From Fabrea salina (taxonomy: Eukaryota; Ciliophora; Heterotrichea; Heterotrichida; Fabreidae): DNA of 64,000 nt. The translations under genes and the position numbers were made by a program. Shown here one piece after another: positions 38,995 through 49,078 of the stretch (positions are counted from its first letter, which is position 1; each line of letters starts with the position of its first letter). Location: assembly GCA_022984795.1 (NCBI GenBank), contig JALIHJ010000018.1, forward strand, positions 186,001 to 250,000, in the 5' to 3' direction. Below the pieces are notes generated by a model. That model ran no database searches, was not told the DNA's origin, and was given only the letters and a program-made list of their open reading frames with translations.

Positions 38995-39897
38995 TTATAG
39001 GTACTTTTTAGGAGAAGTGATGAAAACAACGTTATAACTGTTTCCAAGACTTTCTAGACTTTGGTGGAGGTTTTTCATTTCGTACCTGATTTTTTGGAGT
39101 GAATCGTCTTTGAGTTGGATGTTGGTTTGGGCAGTTTGTTCTTCTTCTCTGAGTTTTTGGAACTCTTCTTCAAGCACTTTGATGTTGTGCTTGTGTTTTC
39201 GGATTTGGGAATTGTACTCTTTAACTTTTATGTTCATGGCTTTTTCAAGGGCGCTTACTTCGTTTTTGAGGAGTTGATCTTGTTTTTCTTTGTTTTCTAT
39301 TTGTGAAAGGGGTTCTGTTTGGGAGCTCAAACTGTTGTAGCGTTTTTCTACTGCGCTAAGTCTAGCGTCAGCTTCTTGTAAACTGAATTGGACTCTTTGT
39401 TGCCTTTCTCGGGCCCTTTGTATTTTGACTGAGTAAAAAGTCAGGGTGTTTTTTAGTTCAGAGTAGGCTTTTTGTATTTGTTCGGTTTCGTTGGACTCTA
39501 GAATCAAGTCAATGGCTTTTTCTTTTTGTTTCTGGATTTTTTCTGAGTTTTTAACGGCTGTTTCTTTTTGAGTCAGTGTTTTCTGGGCATTTTCAATTCG
39601 GCTTTTGAGCTTATACTCGTAGTGGGGATCTGAGCACTTTTGGACTTTTTTTGAGTAAAGTTTGTACTCGTTTTCGTAAATAGTAAGTTTTTTCTTGACT
39701 AGTTCGAGTTCTTCTGGAGTGGTTTCTTGTGGTTTGGATTTTTTATTGTGGTTCCTTTTGGCTTCTAGCCTTTCAATGACTTTATTAAGGTGCTTGTTTA
39801 TTTGTTTAAGGTCTTCTCTGAGTCCTAAGTTTTCTTTGTAAAGGGATTCTAGTTCTGCCCTGGTGCCTTTGGAACTTCCTTTACTGGGAGATTGCAT
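38995..39897 (-). CDS. Coiled-coil protein, 300 aa
   Basis: It is nearly all coiled coil, with alternating Lys/Glu heptads from ~15 to 290 (e.g. LYKENLGLREDLKQINKHLN and HNIKVLEEEFQKLREEEQTA). A Ser-rich head (MQSPSKGSSKGT) could be phosphorylated. No catalytic motif is seen. It resembles centriolar or axonemal coiled-coil proteins in general style only. The start follows TAGTTAA, 21 bases after the SANT gene stop. Confidence 0.78.
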   Translation of the reverse strand: MQSPSKGSSKGTRAELESLYKENLGLREDLKQINKHLNKVIERLEAKRNHNKKSKPQETTPEELELVKKKLTIYENEYKLYSKKVQKCSDPHYEYKLKSRIENAQKTLTQKETAVKNSEKIQKQKEKAIDLILESNETEQIQKAYSELKNTLTFYSVKIQRARERQQRVQFSLQEADARLSAVEKRYNSLSSQTEPLSQIENKEKQDQLLKNEVSALEKAMNIKVKEYNSQIRKHKHNIKVLEEEFQKLREEEQTAQTNIQLKDDSLQKIRYEMKNLHQSLESLGNSYNVVFITSPKKYL

Positions 39898-39918
39898 TTA
39901 ACTATTATTATTCCAGTT

Positions 39919-40881
39919 TCAAACTTCTGAAGCTTCTTCAGTGTTTTTGACTGTTTTGACAGGGCCTTCGTCCTGGACTCTGTGGCCTCCAAAACAAAAC
40001 TCTTTGTACCTGCAGTAGTCTTGGAATTCTTTGGCACTTTGAGTTAAACTAGTTCTGTTTTTGCCGTAGAACTTTGAGTACTCGTTGTCTTCTGGAATCT
40101 TTTGGAACTGATTGAGTTGAGCTAGGTCTTTTTGGGACAGCCAGTACTTCTCAGGAAGAGTGTCTTGGATGTACTGAATGCAGTCTTCTAGGTGGTATTC
40201 TATCAAAGACTCTTCTCTTCTGCGTCTGGCTTGGAGTCTGAGTTTCTTTTTGAGTCTCAAAGGGTATTTCAGTAAGTAAAACAACTGCACTATCTCTTTG
40301 ACTGACTTGTCTAGGTTCTTTGCTATGTCTTCGAACTTTTTGGGGCGTTTGAAGTACTCCCTTAAGAAGTTTTCTATTTGGTCAAGAGTCCACACGTTGA
40401 CTTGTTTGTAGTTTTCATGCTGGAGTTTGGGGTTGTGGACTTTTTTGAAGGTTTGGGAGAAGCTAGAGTGACTTAGTTTGGTTAGTTTGACTTTTTGCTT
40501 TTTGAACCTAAAAGGGTCTATTTCAAACTTAGGGTAGAGGTATAGGCCTTCTTCTGCTAGTTCTATTTCATTGGCTGAGACGCACTGGGGTTCTTCGTCT
40601 TTGAAGACCCAAGTGTCATTTCCTAGGTACTCCTGGATTCTTTGTTGCTTTTTAACCCATTTAGTAACTTGGTTGTGTCTCTGGACCAAAGCTTTTTTCT
40701 TGGATAGTTTTCTTTCCCTTAAAAGTTCCAAACAAGCATTTCGGCTTTCTTTAGAAGGAGTAACTTCTTTAGTGAAGCTTTTGTAAGGAGTTTCAGTAAT
40801 TCTTGAGTAACTTTTTAAGTTGTAAGAAACACTAGGTTTGGGCCGGGCTAAAAAAGCTAGTTTGACTAGGTCTAGTTCCAT
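39919..40881 (-). CDS. SANT/Myb-like domain protein
   Basis: The 320-aa basic protein has a SANT domain at ~165-215: VWTLDQIENFLREYFKRPKK, then FEDIAKNLDKSVKEIVQLFY. This is the W-x-F-x-PKxFxxIAxxLxxKxxxxxVxxYY layout of N-CoR/Rcor-type SANT domains, found in chromatin co-repressor complexes. The Arg/Lys-rich stretch after it may bind DNA. Met1 is the only methionine in the protein, so the start is certain even though it abuts the MoaC stop with no base in between. Confidence 0.8.
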   Translation of the reverse strand: MELDLVKLAFLARPKPSVSYNLKSYSRITETPYKSFTKEVTPSKESRNACLELLRERKLSKKKALVQRHNQVTKWVKKQQRIQEYLGNDTWVFKDEEPQCVSANEIELAEEGLYLYPKFEIDPFRFKKQKVKLTKLSHSSFSQTFKKVHNPKLQHENYKQVNVWTLDQIENFLREYFKRPKKFEDIAKNLDKSVKEIVQLFYLLKYPLRLKKKLRLQARRRREESLIEYHLEDCIQYIQDTLPEKYWLSQKDLAQLNQFQKIPEDNEYSKFYGKNRTSLTQSAKEFQDYCRYKEFCFGGHRVQDEGPVKTVKNTEEASEV

Positions 40882-41301
40882 TTATTTAGTTTTGTCTAAA
40901 ACTTGCAGGTCGGTGATTTTCATCCAGGGGTCAATGTACTTGCACATGTCGTAGATGGCAAGACAAGCAGCTGAGCAAGCACTAAGTGCCTCCATCTCAA
41001 AACCCGTTTTAGCTGTTCCAGCTACCCAACTCCTAACTTCGAAACTGTCCTTTCCAGAAGTCACCTGGACTTGCACGCACTCCACTGGAATGTTGTGACA
41101 CAAAGGAAGCATTGCAGAGGTGTTTTTAGCTGCGTTTATGCCTGAAATCTCAGCCATCGAGTACAAGTCTCCTTTTTTGGAGCCGTAGTCAAGGACCTGT
41201 TGGAACTTTTCAGAGGAAAATACAAGCTTTCCTACAGCCCAAGCTTCTCTTCTAGAAACTGCTTTGTGTCCCACGTCAACCATAGAGAAAAGTCCTTTCA
41301 T
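40882..41301 (-). CDS. MOCS1B/CNX3: MoaC / CNX3, cyclic pyranopterin monophosphate synthase
   Basis: The 139-aa enzyme carries the MoaC motifs: MVDVGHKAVSRREAWAVG, KKGDLYSMAEISGINAAKNT, MLPLCHNIP with its catalytic histidine, TGFEMEALSACSAACLAIYD, and DMCKYID with its catalytic lysine. It makes cPMP from the 3',8-cyclo intermediate produced by MoaA in molybdenum cofactor synthesis. It is a stand-alone gene, not fused to MoaA. It ends without the usual Gly-rich tail. It is divergent from malate dehydrogenase with 20 bases between the starts. Translation might begin at the second Met (MVDVG). Confidence 0.94.
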   Translation of the reverse strand: MKGLFSMVDVGHKAVSRREAWAVGKLVFSSEKFQQVLDYGSKKGDLYSMAEISGINAAKNTSAMLPLCHNIPVECVQVQVTSGKDSFEVRSWVAGTAKTGFEMEALSACSAACLAIYDMCKYIDPWMKITDLQVLDKTK

Positions 41302-41321
41302 TTTGATTACATCACATAAAA
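41302..41321. promoter_or_regulatory. 20-base divergent start-to-start gap (MoaC / MDH)
   Basis: Only 20 bases separate two outward-facing ATGs. The gap is A/T-rich (GATTACATCACATAAA-type). Confidence 0.5.
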
Positions 41322-42341
41322 ATGCCTGCTAAAAGCCGTCTTCGCTCTATAAGTGCCCACTTGTCCCAAAAAGAGCCCATGAGAGTGTGCGTGACTGGAG
41401 CAGGTGGACAAATAGCTTACTCCTTGCTTCCAATGCTGTGCAGAGGACTTATGCTTGGAACTGACCAGCCCATCCACTTGAACCTTTTGGACATTCCTCA
41501 AGCCCAACAACAACTCCAAGGAGTCATTATGGAACTTCAAGACTGTGCTTTCCCCTTATTGGCTTCTATCACTGGAGGCTCTGACCCCTACACTCTTTTC
41601 AAAGACTGCGACTTAGTTGTGTTCCTAGGAGGATTCCCCAGAAAAGCTGGCATGGAAAGAAAGGAACTCATTGCTAAAAACGTGGACATTTTTAAAAAAC
41701 AAGGCCAGGCCCTTAACGAAGTTGGTTCTTCTAAAACCAAGTGCGTAGTTGTAGCCAACCCTGCTAACACCAACTGCTTAGCTTTGGCTACAAATGCTCC
41801 CAACATTCCTAAAGAAAACTTTACTTGCTTGACTCGCCTAGACATGAACCGAGCACTTTCCCAAATTGCTGAAAAAGCTTCAACTAGGGTTTACAACGTT
41901 TCAAATGTAGTCATTTGGGGGAACCACAGTTCTACCCAGTACCCAGACGTTAACCAAGGCACTATTGGAGGCCAAAACATCAGGCAGTTCATGAAGGACG
42001 ACGAGTGGCTTAACGGAGAGTTCATTAAAACAGTGCAGCAAAGAGGAGCAGCTGTGATCAAAGCCAGAAAGATGTCTAGTGCAATGTCAGCAGCCAGTGC
42101 AACAGTTGACCACGTAAGAGACTGGTACTTAGGAACAGGCACCAGGTGGGTAAGCATGGGAGTGCTTAGTGACGGAAGTTACGGCGTTCCAGAAGGCCTG
42201 GTCTTTTCCTTCCCTGTAGTTTGTGAAAACTGGAACTGGAAAATAGTCAAAAACATCCCTCTAGACAAGTTCTCTGGCGAAAAAATCTGCGCAACTGCAA
42301 AGGAACTCACGGAAGAAAGAAAAGAGGCCTTAGGTAATTAA
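41322..42341 (+). CDS. MDH1: Cytosolic-type malate dehydrogenase
   Basis: The 339-aa enzyme has an NAD-binding motif [16 protein letters not shown] and a substrate-binding loop [14 protein letters not shown]. The catalytic pair lies in [14 protein letters not shown] and [12 protein letters not shown]. These match the cytosolic MDH group ([30 protein letters not shown]), with LDMNRA where LDHNRA is usual. It interconverts malate and oxaloacetate with NAD(H). The first ~18 residues ([18 protein letters not shown]) are basic and lack acids until late. They could be a weak organelle-targeting sequence, unlike in animal MDH1. Confidence 0.95.
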   Translation: MPAKSRLRSISAHLSQKEPMRVCVTGAGGQIAYSLLPMLCRGLMLGTDQPIHLNLLDIPQAQQQLQGVIMELQDCAFPLLASITGGSDPYTLFKDCDLVVFLGGFPRKAGMERKELIAKNVDIFKKQGQALNEVGSSKTKCVVVANPANTNCLALATNAPNIPKENFTCLTRLDMNRALSQIAEKASTRVYNVSNVVIWGNHSSTQYPDVNQGTIGGQNIRQFMKDDEWLNGEFIKTVQQRGAAVIKARKMSSAMSAASATVDHVRDWYLGTGTRWVSMGVLSDGSYGVPEGLVFSFPVVCENWNWKIVKNIPLDKFSGEKICATAKELTEERKEALGN

Positions 42342-42437
42342 TGTCTTAACCAACTATTCATTTTGAATTCCAAAGTACACTCTAGCAGCATAATTGAAAC
42401 TAAGCTAATACCTAATATCTACCACACGTACATAAAT

Positions 42438-45400
42438 ATGCAGGGACAAGAAGAACCTCAAATACTGACCCTGACTGTAGTTGACCCTAACAACGCCAAA
42501 CACACTCTAAAGCTTTCACCCAGCGACTCCCCTATAGAGTTGAAATCCTGCTTACTGGAGTATGCACCCACAGCCATTTTCACTAACTACACCTTTTACT
42601 GCCTCTCTGGAGCTTTAGATGACTACCAAGACTTTGCTTCCCAGGAAGTTGCTTCCAACTCAACGCTTACTATGAGTCTTGACCTCTACAACTCGCGCTC
42701 TTCTCGGTTCCACGTCAGCAAGTTCCAGCAAATCCTAAAGCACCCCCCTCCTAACACATCCCATATTGTTGAGTCCAAGCCAGAAGGCCCTAGCTTAGAC
42801 ACTACCCCTGACTCCGGTATTCCAACTATGGACTTGGAAGAGATCATTCCCAACATGGGCAAGCTCATAGAGACTCCTTCAGACTTGCCTCCTTTGAAGC
42901 CTGAAGCAGATGTTCCTCCCCAAGTTCCTAAGTGTTTGGAATCTGTGTGTTACTCAGAATTCAATCCTCCTTCAGGCAAAAGAAAGATGCAAGGAGACTT
43001 AGATTACTTGTGGGTGAATGTTTTGGAAGGCCAGAGGTACTGCATTACTTGCTCAGTGTCTGGGTTCTACGTCAACTCTACAACAGCTGAAGGGAACAAA
43101 GTAGTTTTCAACCCAGAAATGGGTGACAAAAAAATAAGCGGCAGAACTCTACCAGAAGTTTTGAAGGAACTAAGTGCTGGATTTTCAAGTAACTGGGAGT
43201 CGCTGCTGGCTTCTGGAAACGATTGGAACTTCATCAAAAACAGCAAACCTATAGTGGAACCTGCCAACTGGCTTGGTGAAGGAGTTCAGGAGGAAACTAA
43301 GTTAGAACACGACTCCATACGTGACTGGAACGAAGAGTTCCAAATGGTAAGGGCTCTGCCTGGAGAAACTCCTTTGCAGCGGATCCAAAAAGACAAAGCT
43401 ATGGCAAAGGTTTATCACGACTTTGTGGACGCTGCTGTGTACGGAGCCAAGTCAGTTATCAGTGGGTCAGTTCAGCCCCTGAACCCTATGGACCCTCCCA
43501 AGCAGCACTTGTTTTTGTTCAACCACATTTTCTTTTCGTTCACAGAAGACATAGGATACATAGTAAGTGTTACTTAGCAAGAACAAGGCCCTGAAGCTTG
43601 TGCCACACACATCTCAGCTAACCACGACTTGCGAGGACTTAAGTTTTTGTGTAACATGGAAGTCCCTGAACTCAGCTGCATTGCAGCATGCATTGTAGAT
43701 TACAGAGGCTACAGAGTGCTTTGCCAAAGCATCATTCCTGGAATTCTGAGTCAATCTCCTGAAACCAGTGCTAAGTACGGCAGTATAGACGACGGCGCTA
43801 CTATCAACACTGACGAAGAATTTGGAGAGATCATGAAGCAAGTCTGCGAAAAAATGTGTTTGAGTCAAAGCAAAGTTTTGGACGCTGAAGGCAACACACA
43901 CGAAATCTGGGGAGCTGTAGACTCCAAAGGCATCAAAGGAAGTGACCAACGGAAGTACTTTTTAGAAGCTTTAAGACTGACTCCGAGAGACGCTAACTAC
44001 CAAGGGGAGGAGTACAGTCTGTGTTTGCTGCGTCCTGAGTTAGTAGAGCAATTCCAGCAACTGAAAAACAACGACTTCATTGAAAACGAAGTTGAAAAAA
44101 GAATTCAGCAGAAAAAAGACTCAGAGTCAAAAGAAGAGCAAGCAGAAGAAGAAAAAAAGAACAGAATCACCATTGAAGAACTCCAAGAAATCGTCAAAAT
44201 GGCTCCTAGATACGACTTCAACCCCAACGCTTTCACAAACATCAACTTTGCTGAGGGAAAAGAAGAATCCGAAAGGAAAGTAACCCAACTAAGCGAGTTC
44301 CTTTTGGAAAAGCAAGTTCCAGCTGCAGCTAAGTTGCTTTGCAACGAAGAGTCCTGGTCACGCATAGGTTCAAGTATCCTAGAAGTCCTCCACAGACTAG
44401 GAGTCAACGCCAGGTACTTAGGCAGAATCCTCAACTTAATTACTTCGGCTGAGAACAAGCACGTTAAACTTGCCTTAGAAAGACACGCTGTTGCAAGGGC
44501 TGCTAAGCACGTACTTAACTACTACATAAGAGAAACCTCTGACTCCTACTTAGCTGAAGGAATAGCTCACTTACTGAACAGTCTCATGGACGTGCCCCAA
44601 GAAGAAGTCAAAGAGTCCAAAAAGAAAAGAAAACGCAAAAACAAAAAAGTCAGGGAACTCAAACTCATCCAAGCAGGGTCCAAAAAAGCCCTAGAAGTCA
44701 CTCCTCAGGACTTGTGGAAGCAAATTAGAGAAAAAGCTGAGTCTCACTTCGGAATAGCACTTCCTGAAAGTTTTGAAATGTGGGAGTGCGTAGGAAGTCT
44801 AGGTCTGCGACTAGCTTATTTGCGTGAAGTGTGCTTGCAAACAGGAATAGAACTCTCTCCTGACATCCAAATGGGCCAAAAAATAGTTCCTCAGCACATT
44901 TCAGGGTTCAACACAAAAGTTAAAAAACTCGAGTGGAGAAGCATGGAAAGCAGGTGGCTTCTGGAAACAGGGATGAAGTCTTTGCAGGACCAAAACATCG
45001 AAGTAGGCATTGACATGCTTACACAGAGCGCAGGGATCCAAACCCAAGTCACTGGGTACTTCCACAACGAAGTGGCTGGTGTTTACCAGAGACTTGCCCA
45101 AATCTATACAGCTACAGGTGACTACAAACAAGGCCTTGCAAACCAACACAAAGCTATAGTGATTCTGGAAAAGACTCTTGGACAAGACCACAATGTTGTG
45201 GGGCAGTGCTACACTACCTTTGCTTACCAATACCAAGCTCTTGGCAAGTTCAAAAGAGCTATGAAGCACCTTCTGCACGCACTACAGATTTTTATGGTCA
45301 ACAACGGAGAGCTTTCCCCTGAAGCCATTTCTGTGCTGATAAGCATTGGCGTGATGTACCGGGAACTTGGAATGCACGAAACCGCTATAGGGGTGCTCAC

Positions 45401-45860
45401 ACACGTAATGGGGATGTGTCTTAGTCTTTACGGAGAAAAGAACCTGAACGTAGCAGAATGCGCGCAGATCTTAGCTACTGAGTACAAACTCATAAAAGAC
45501 TTCAGCACTGCCAAACAGTGGGAACAAAGAGCTCTAGACATCTTTAAGAGTTTACTTCCAGCTGAAGACAAGCGACTTGCCAACAGCCAACAAAACTTGC
45601 AAATGATTGAAAAGCTTGAGGCAGGAATTACTCCTCAAGAAGAAAGGCAGTCCAAAGGCAGAATGGACAAAAAGAGTTACTTAAGACAAAAACTCCAAGC
45701 TAGGAAAGCCAAAGCCAAGTTAGGAATTCCAGAACACCAACTGCACATGACTACAGGGTTATTTGACATCCCTGCTTCAAGTTCCACTCGCGAACAAATT
45801 GAAGAAGAAAAAGCTAGACAACTGATGCAGGAACTCAGTAAGAAAAACCTTAAAAAGTAA
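42438..45860 (+). CDS. CLUH: CLU/CLUH clustered-mitochondria protein, one intron
   Basis: Exons 42438-43562 and 43578-45860 encode 1135 aa. The N-terminal region is ubiquitin-like (residues ~5-75). The Clu domain starts around 298 (RDWNEEFQMVRALPGETPLQ) and crosses the intron. A GSKF-like and Lys-rich linker (KKKRKRKNKK) leads to TPR repeats (~860-1060) and a basic tail. CLU proteins bind mRNAs for mitochondrial proteins and keep mitochondria dispersed. The start at 42438 follows CATAAAT; the region upstream has no ATG in frame. Three bases separate its stop from RRP4. Confidence 0.94.
43563..43577 (+). other. 15-nt intron in CLU gene
   Basis: GTAAGTGTTACTTAG is phase 0 and ends in an in-frame TAG. 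Removal joins the two halves of the Clu domain. Confidence 0.93.
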
Positions 45861-45863
45861 TAA

Positions 45864-46649
45864 ATGGAACTAGAAGAAGGACTTGTGATTCCAGGAGACA
45901 CAATTTCTTGTCCAGTAGGGTCCATGCCTGGGTTTGGGACCTTCGAAGACAACGGCCAAATAGTAGCTAACACAATGGGATACCCAGCAATGTACAACAA
46001 ACTAGTGTGTGTGAATGCTTTGAAAGGACGCTACCAGGGCGAGACAGGGAATGTAGTTATAGGCAGGATTTCACAAGTTGCAAACAACAGATGGAAAGTA
46101 AACGTAGGTTCGCAGCAAGAAGCAGTGTTGTTTTTGTCTTCAATTGACTTGCCCACAGGAGAACACAGAATCAGGTCTGAAGCTGACCAACTTAAAATGA
46201 GGGAGTACTTCAACCACAACGACTTGATGTCTGCTGAAGTTCAAAGTTCCAAAAAAGAAGGAAAACCCATAAACTTGCAAACACGGAGTGCTAAGTTCGG
46301 GAAACTTTCGAACGGAATGCTAGTTAGGACTTCGCCTATGCTAGTTGAAAGACTCAAGCAGCACTTTTTGACCTTGGAAATAGGAGTGGACTTGGTTTTT
46401 GGGAGAAACGGGCTCATTTGGGTCTACTACAACATAAACGAAGAAACTGAAGTGCCTTTCCACGTAAGAGTCAAAATTATAAGGGTCGCAAGCATCATAA
46501 AACTACTGGACAAAGCACAAGTAATGGTGTCTCCAGAAAGCATTATGCAGGCTTACGAAAACACCCTGCACGTGGACTTAGAAGACTTGCTTACGAGTGC
46601 AACTTTGGCACTTATAAAGGAAAGTTTTAGTTTTTGCCAAGCAACTTAA
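45864..46649 (+). CDS. EXOSC2: RRP4/EXOSC2, RNA exosome cap subunit
   Basis: The 261-aa protein has an N-terminal barrel (VIPGDTISCPVGSMPGFGTF), an S1 domain (~60-125, with GRYQGETGNVVIGRISQVAN and WKVNVGSQQEAVLFLSSI) and a KH domain with GRNGLIWVYYN near ~180. This is the RRP4 order. It is one of three cap proteins of the RNA exosome, which degrades and trims RNA 3' ends in nucleus and cytoplasm. Length is slightly below the human protein (293 aa). The ATG lies 3 bases after the CLU stop. Confidence 0.94.
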   Translation: MELEEGLVIPGDTISCPVGSMPGFGTFEDNGQIVANTMGYPAMYNKLVCVNALKGRYQGETGNVVIGRISQVANNRWKVNVGSQQEAVLFLSSIDLPTGEHRIRSEADQLKMREYFNHNDLMSAEVQSSKKEGKPINLQTRSAKFGKLSNGMLVRTSPMLVERLKQHFLTLEIGVDLVFGRNGLIWVYYNINEETEVPFHVRVKIIRVASIIKLLDKAQVMVSPESIMQAYENTLHVDLEDLLTSATLALIKESFSFCQAT

Positions 46650-46661
46650 GTTAACTATTAT

Positions 46662-47192
46662 TTATTCGAAACTCCCAGTGTAGTCATACTCTGCTCGCAC
46701 GTGCATTATCAGTTGCCCATTAGCAAAAAAGAAAGTATCAGACTTAGTCTGCCAGGAGCTCATAATGATGTCCATCATTTGTTCTTGACTAAGCTCAGGC
46801 AACTCGTATATGAACTCGCGGGAATTCACTGTATTCGGTATTAAAAAGTCTATGTTGAAGTCGTAGCTTCTGAGTAACTCGTTTTTGAAATAGTGCCTTT
46901 CAATGATTCTAAAGTTAGAAACTGGCTGGTCTCCTACACTGAAGTACGACTGAGTTCCAATGGTTCTTAAGCTGAGGAACTCAGGAGGGAACGAGTACTG
47001 GATGAACCTTGATTCTTCTGTTTGGGGTTCAAAGTCGCGCTCAAGTTCAAACAACACATTCCCCGAATCCATATCTCTCAAACGGAAGTTGCCAAAGCGA
47101 ATGTCGTAGACATTTGCAGAAAGTGGGCAAAGAAACTCTGAGCAGGGTTCTGCAAAAGACAGCACTGCTTCGGGGGTGTAGCTGCTTTGCAT
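46662..47192 (-). CDS. UNC119: UNC119, myristoyl-cargo carrier
   Basis: The 176-aa beta-sandwich protein is of the GMP-PDE-delta superfamily. Diagnostic UNC119 phrases are RLRDMDSGNVLFELERD, FSVGDQPVSNFRIIERHYFK, NELLRSYDFNIDFLIPN and QLIMHVRAEYDYTG. It lacks the long N-terminal tail of animal UNC119, as do protist versions. It extracts N-myristoylated proteins from membranes and delivers them to cilia, where ARL3-GTP frees them; ARL3 lies ~18 kb upstream. It converges on RRP4. Confidence 0.96.
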   Translation of the reverse strand: MQSSYTPEAVLSFAEPCSEFLCPLSANVYDIRFGNFRLRDMDSGNVLFELERDFEPQTEESRFIQYSFPPEFLSLRTIGTQSYFSVGDQPVSNFRIIERHYFKNELLRSYDFNIDFLIPNTVNSREFIYELPELSQEQMMDIIMSSWQTKSDTFFFANGQLIMHVRAEYDYTGSFE

Positions 47193-47239
47193 AATAAATG
47201 GTTATAGCAAGTGTCATACGGATTTTTATGATTAACAGT

Positions 47240-49054
47240 TTAGTAACTAGGGGTTTTGAACGAGCCAGCTATCCACTTGTTTTTGTTTTCTTCTCTGAAG
47301 TTCTGAGTGCTCGTCAAACTAGGCTCCACGTCAAATAAAGGCTTCTTGTGAATAGACCCTGCTGAAAAGACTCTTTTAAAGTCTCTTTTGCCCACCCACT
47401 TGCCTTTTTGGGAGTTTTGCTCCCTTCTGAACTTGCTTTCAGGGTCCAAATACTGATCAGAAGCCCTGACAGTTTGTCCTAGGTTTGCAAACTTGCCAGT
47501 TCTTGTTTTTTGGAAAGTAGAAAGACCAACTTCTCTGGCTGAGTATCGAGTGTAAGGCCTGGAGGAAATCACTACTTTAACTGTTGGCTTCTGGTTAAAG
47601 TTAAAGTCTGTTTTTGCTAAGGCTAAGTTAGTACCGTTCATAACGTTGCCTTTTTTGGGCATCAAGTTAGTAGGGTACCCTGGATGAAGCATTTCTCTGA
47701 TTTCTTTTTTGCTTTTCCAAGTGACTTTTGTAGGTTCTGTGTGGGTTCCGAGTTGAGTTTCTGTTGTCCTTTGAAAGGCTATACTTCTGGGTGAGCTTCT
47801 TCTGAGACTACTTAACTCAGATGACTCTGCAGACTTGTAAGTATCCTTTTTTTCCTTAAACTTGGGGTCACTGAGTTTAATCACGTCTGCAGTGGTTGAA
47901 TTCAGTTTTACAGTCAAGGGTTCGCCTCCCCTCAAAGAAAAAGCAAAGCCAGAGTGCTTGGCTTCGTTTGACTTCAAGGACTTTTTTTCAGTTTTAGTTT
48001 CGCTAGACCCACTTGTCCCTTTTCCTGGGCGCATTCCTACCCCGAACTTGCTGACTTGACTTAGAGGAAAGTCTAGTTTGTCTGTTTCTGTTTGGAACCT
48101 CTGCATCATGTGCACTACAAAGTTGTTAAGCACAGTAGTAGTCGGTGGGTATTTAGGGTCAACGTGGAACTGAACACCTACGACGTTGTGGTGTAGAATC
48201 ACTTGAGGACCTCTGGGAGACTCTGCAAACACGGTGTAAACGTTTTCTTTCATAGTAGCGTTTACAGGGTGTACGTCCCAAGAGTTAGGTGCAGGGACCA
48301 AGAACTCTTGGAACCCCAGGCCTTTGACTAGCCAGTGCTGAACGTACTGTTTGAATATTCTGGCTTTGCACTCGTTTAACTTGCCTACGTAGATTTCGTT
48401 GGACTTGTCAATGGCGTTTACGAAGTACTGGTAAGACTTAAGCATTGCTTTGCTGACTTTTTCATTTTCCTGTGCAGCTTTGTTGTTGTGGATTCCAGTG
48501 TTAGCTACAGGGTGGAATTCTTCTTTTTTGTTGTCATAACAGTAAATGTCTCCTGTGGCGTTATCCAGGAACACGTCACCCATTGACAGTTTCTGGATGG
48601 TTTCTTTGGGAATATTGTAGATTTCTTTGAGTTGACTTCCTCTCCACTTACCATTGATAACTTTGTCTATGTTGAAGTTAGTAGCACAGATGTAAACTAG
48701 AACTTGCATAGCAAAAGTACACGCAAAAAGGATTTTGTTGGTGCGTTTACACATCCTGATCAAGATGAGGAACTTCTTTGCTCTGGGGAGCCAAGGCAGC
48801 ATGTTTGCTTCGCCGTCAATAAACACAAAGTCCAAGTGGTCAAATAGTTTTTCGGCGTCTCGGTTTAAGTAGACCGAGTTGAGCTCGAATAAGTAGCTAT
48901 CGATGGTTTCATGGTTGACTTCTATAAACTCTATGTCGCCTGTGTTGTGGATCTTTTGGAGGCTGAAAGCTTGCTTGACACTGTTTTTAAAGGTTTGGTA
49001 CTTGCGGCGGCCTTCTTGGTTAGAGCTGAAAGCGTCTACGATCAAGACTCGCAT
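47240..49054 (-). CDS. Class I glutamine-amidotransferase-like protein with basic tail
   Basis: Residues ~1-330 of the 604-aa protein resemble a class I glutamine amidotransferase fold. MRVLIVDAFSS starts the fold. LFACTFAMQVLVY takes the place of the G-x-C-x-G-x-Q nucleophile elbow, so a Cys is present but the glycines are lost. GVQFHVDPKYPP stands for the FHPE His/Glu motif, with Asp for Glu. The remaining ~270 residues are basic, Ser/Lys/Thr-rich and probably disordered. An enzyme activity is doubtful; a structural or ciliary role is possible. Confidence 0.65.
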   Translation of the reverse strand: MRVLIVDAFSSNQEGRRKYQTFKNSVKQAFSLQKIHNTGDIEFIEVNHETIDSYLFELNSVYLNRDAEKLFDHLDFVFIDGEANMLPWLPRAKKFLILIRMCKRTNKILFACTFAMQVLVYICATNFNIDKVINGKWRGSQLKEIYNIPKETIQKLSMGDVFLDNATGDIYCYDNKKEEFHPVANTGIHNNKAAQENEKVSKAMLKSYQYFVNAIDKSNEIYVGKLNECKARIFKQYVQHWLVKGLGFQEFLVPAPNSWDVHPVNATMKENVYTVFAESPRGPQVILHHNVVGVQFHVDPKYPPTTTVLNNFVVHMMQRFQTETDKLDFPLSQVSKFGVGMRPGKGTSGSSETKTEKKSLKSNEAKHSGFAFSLRGGEPLTVKLNSTTADVIKLSDPKFKEKKDTYKSAESSELSSLRRSSPRSIAFQRTTETQLGTHTEPTKVTWKSKKEIREMLHPGYPTNLMPKKGNVMNGTNLALAKTDFNFNQKPTVKVVISSRPYTRYSAREVGLSTFQKTRTGKFANLGQTVRASDQYLDPESKFRREQNSQKGKWVGKRDFKRVFSAGSIHKKPLFDVEPSLTSTQNFREENKNKWIAGSFKTPSY

Positions 49055-49078
49055 TTTTATCTAATAAAACTAGCTTAA

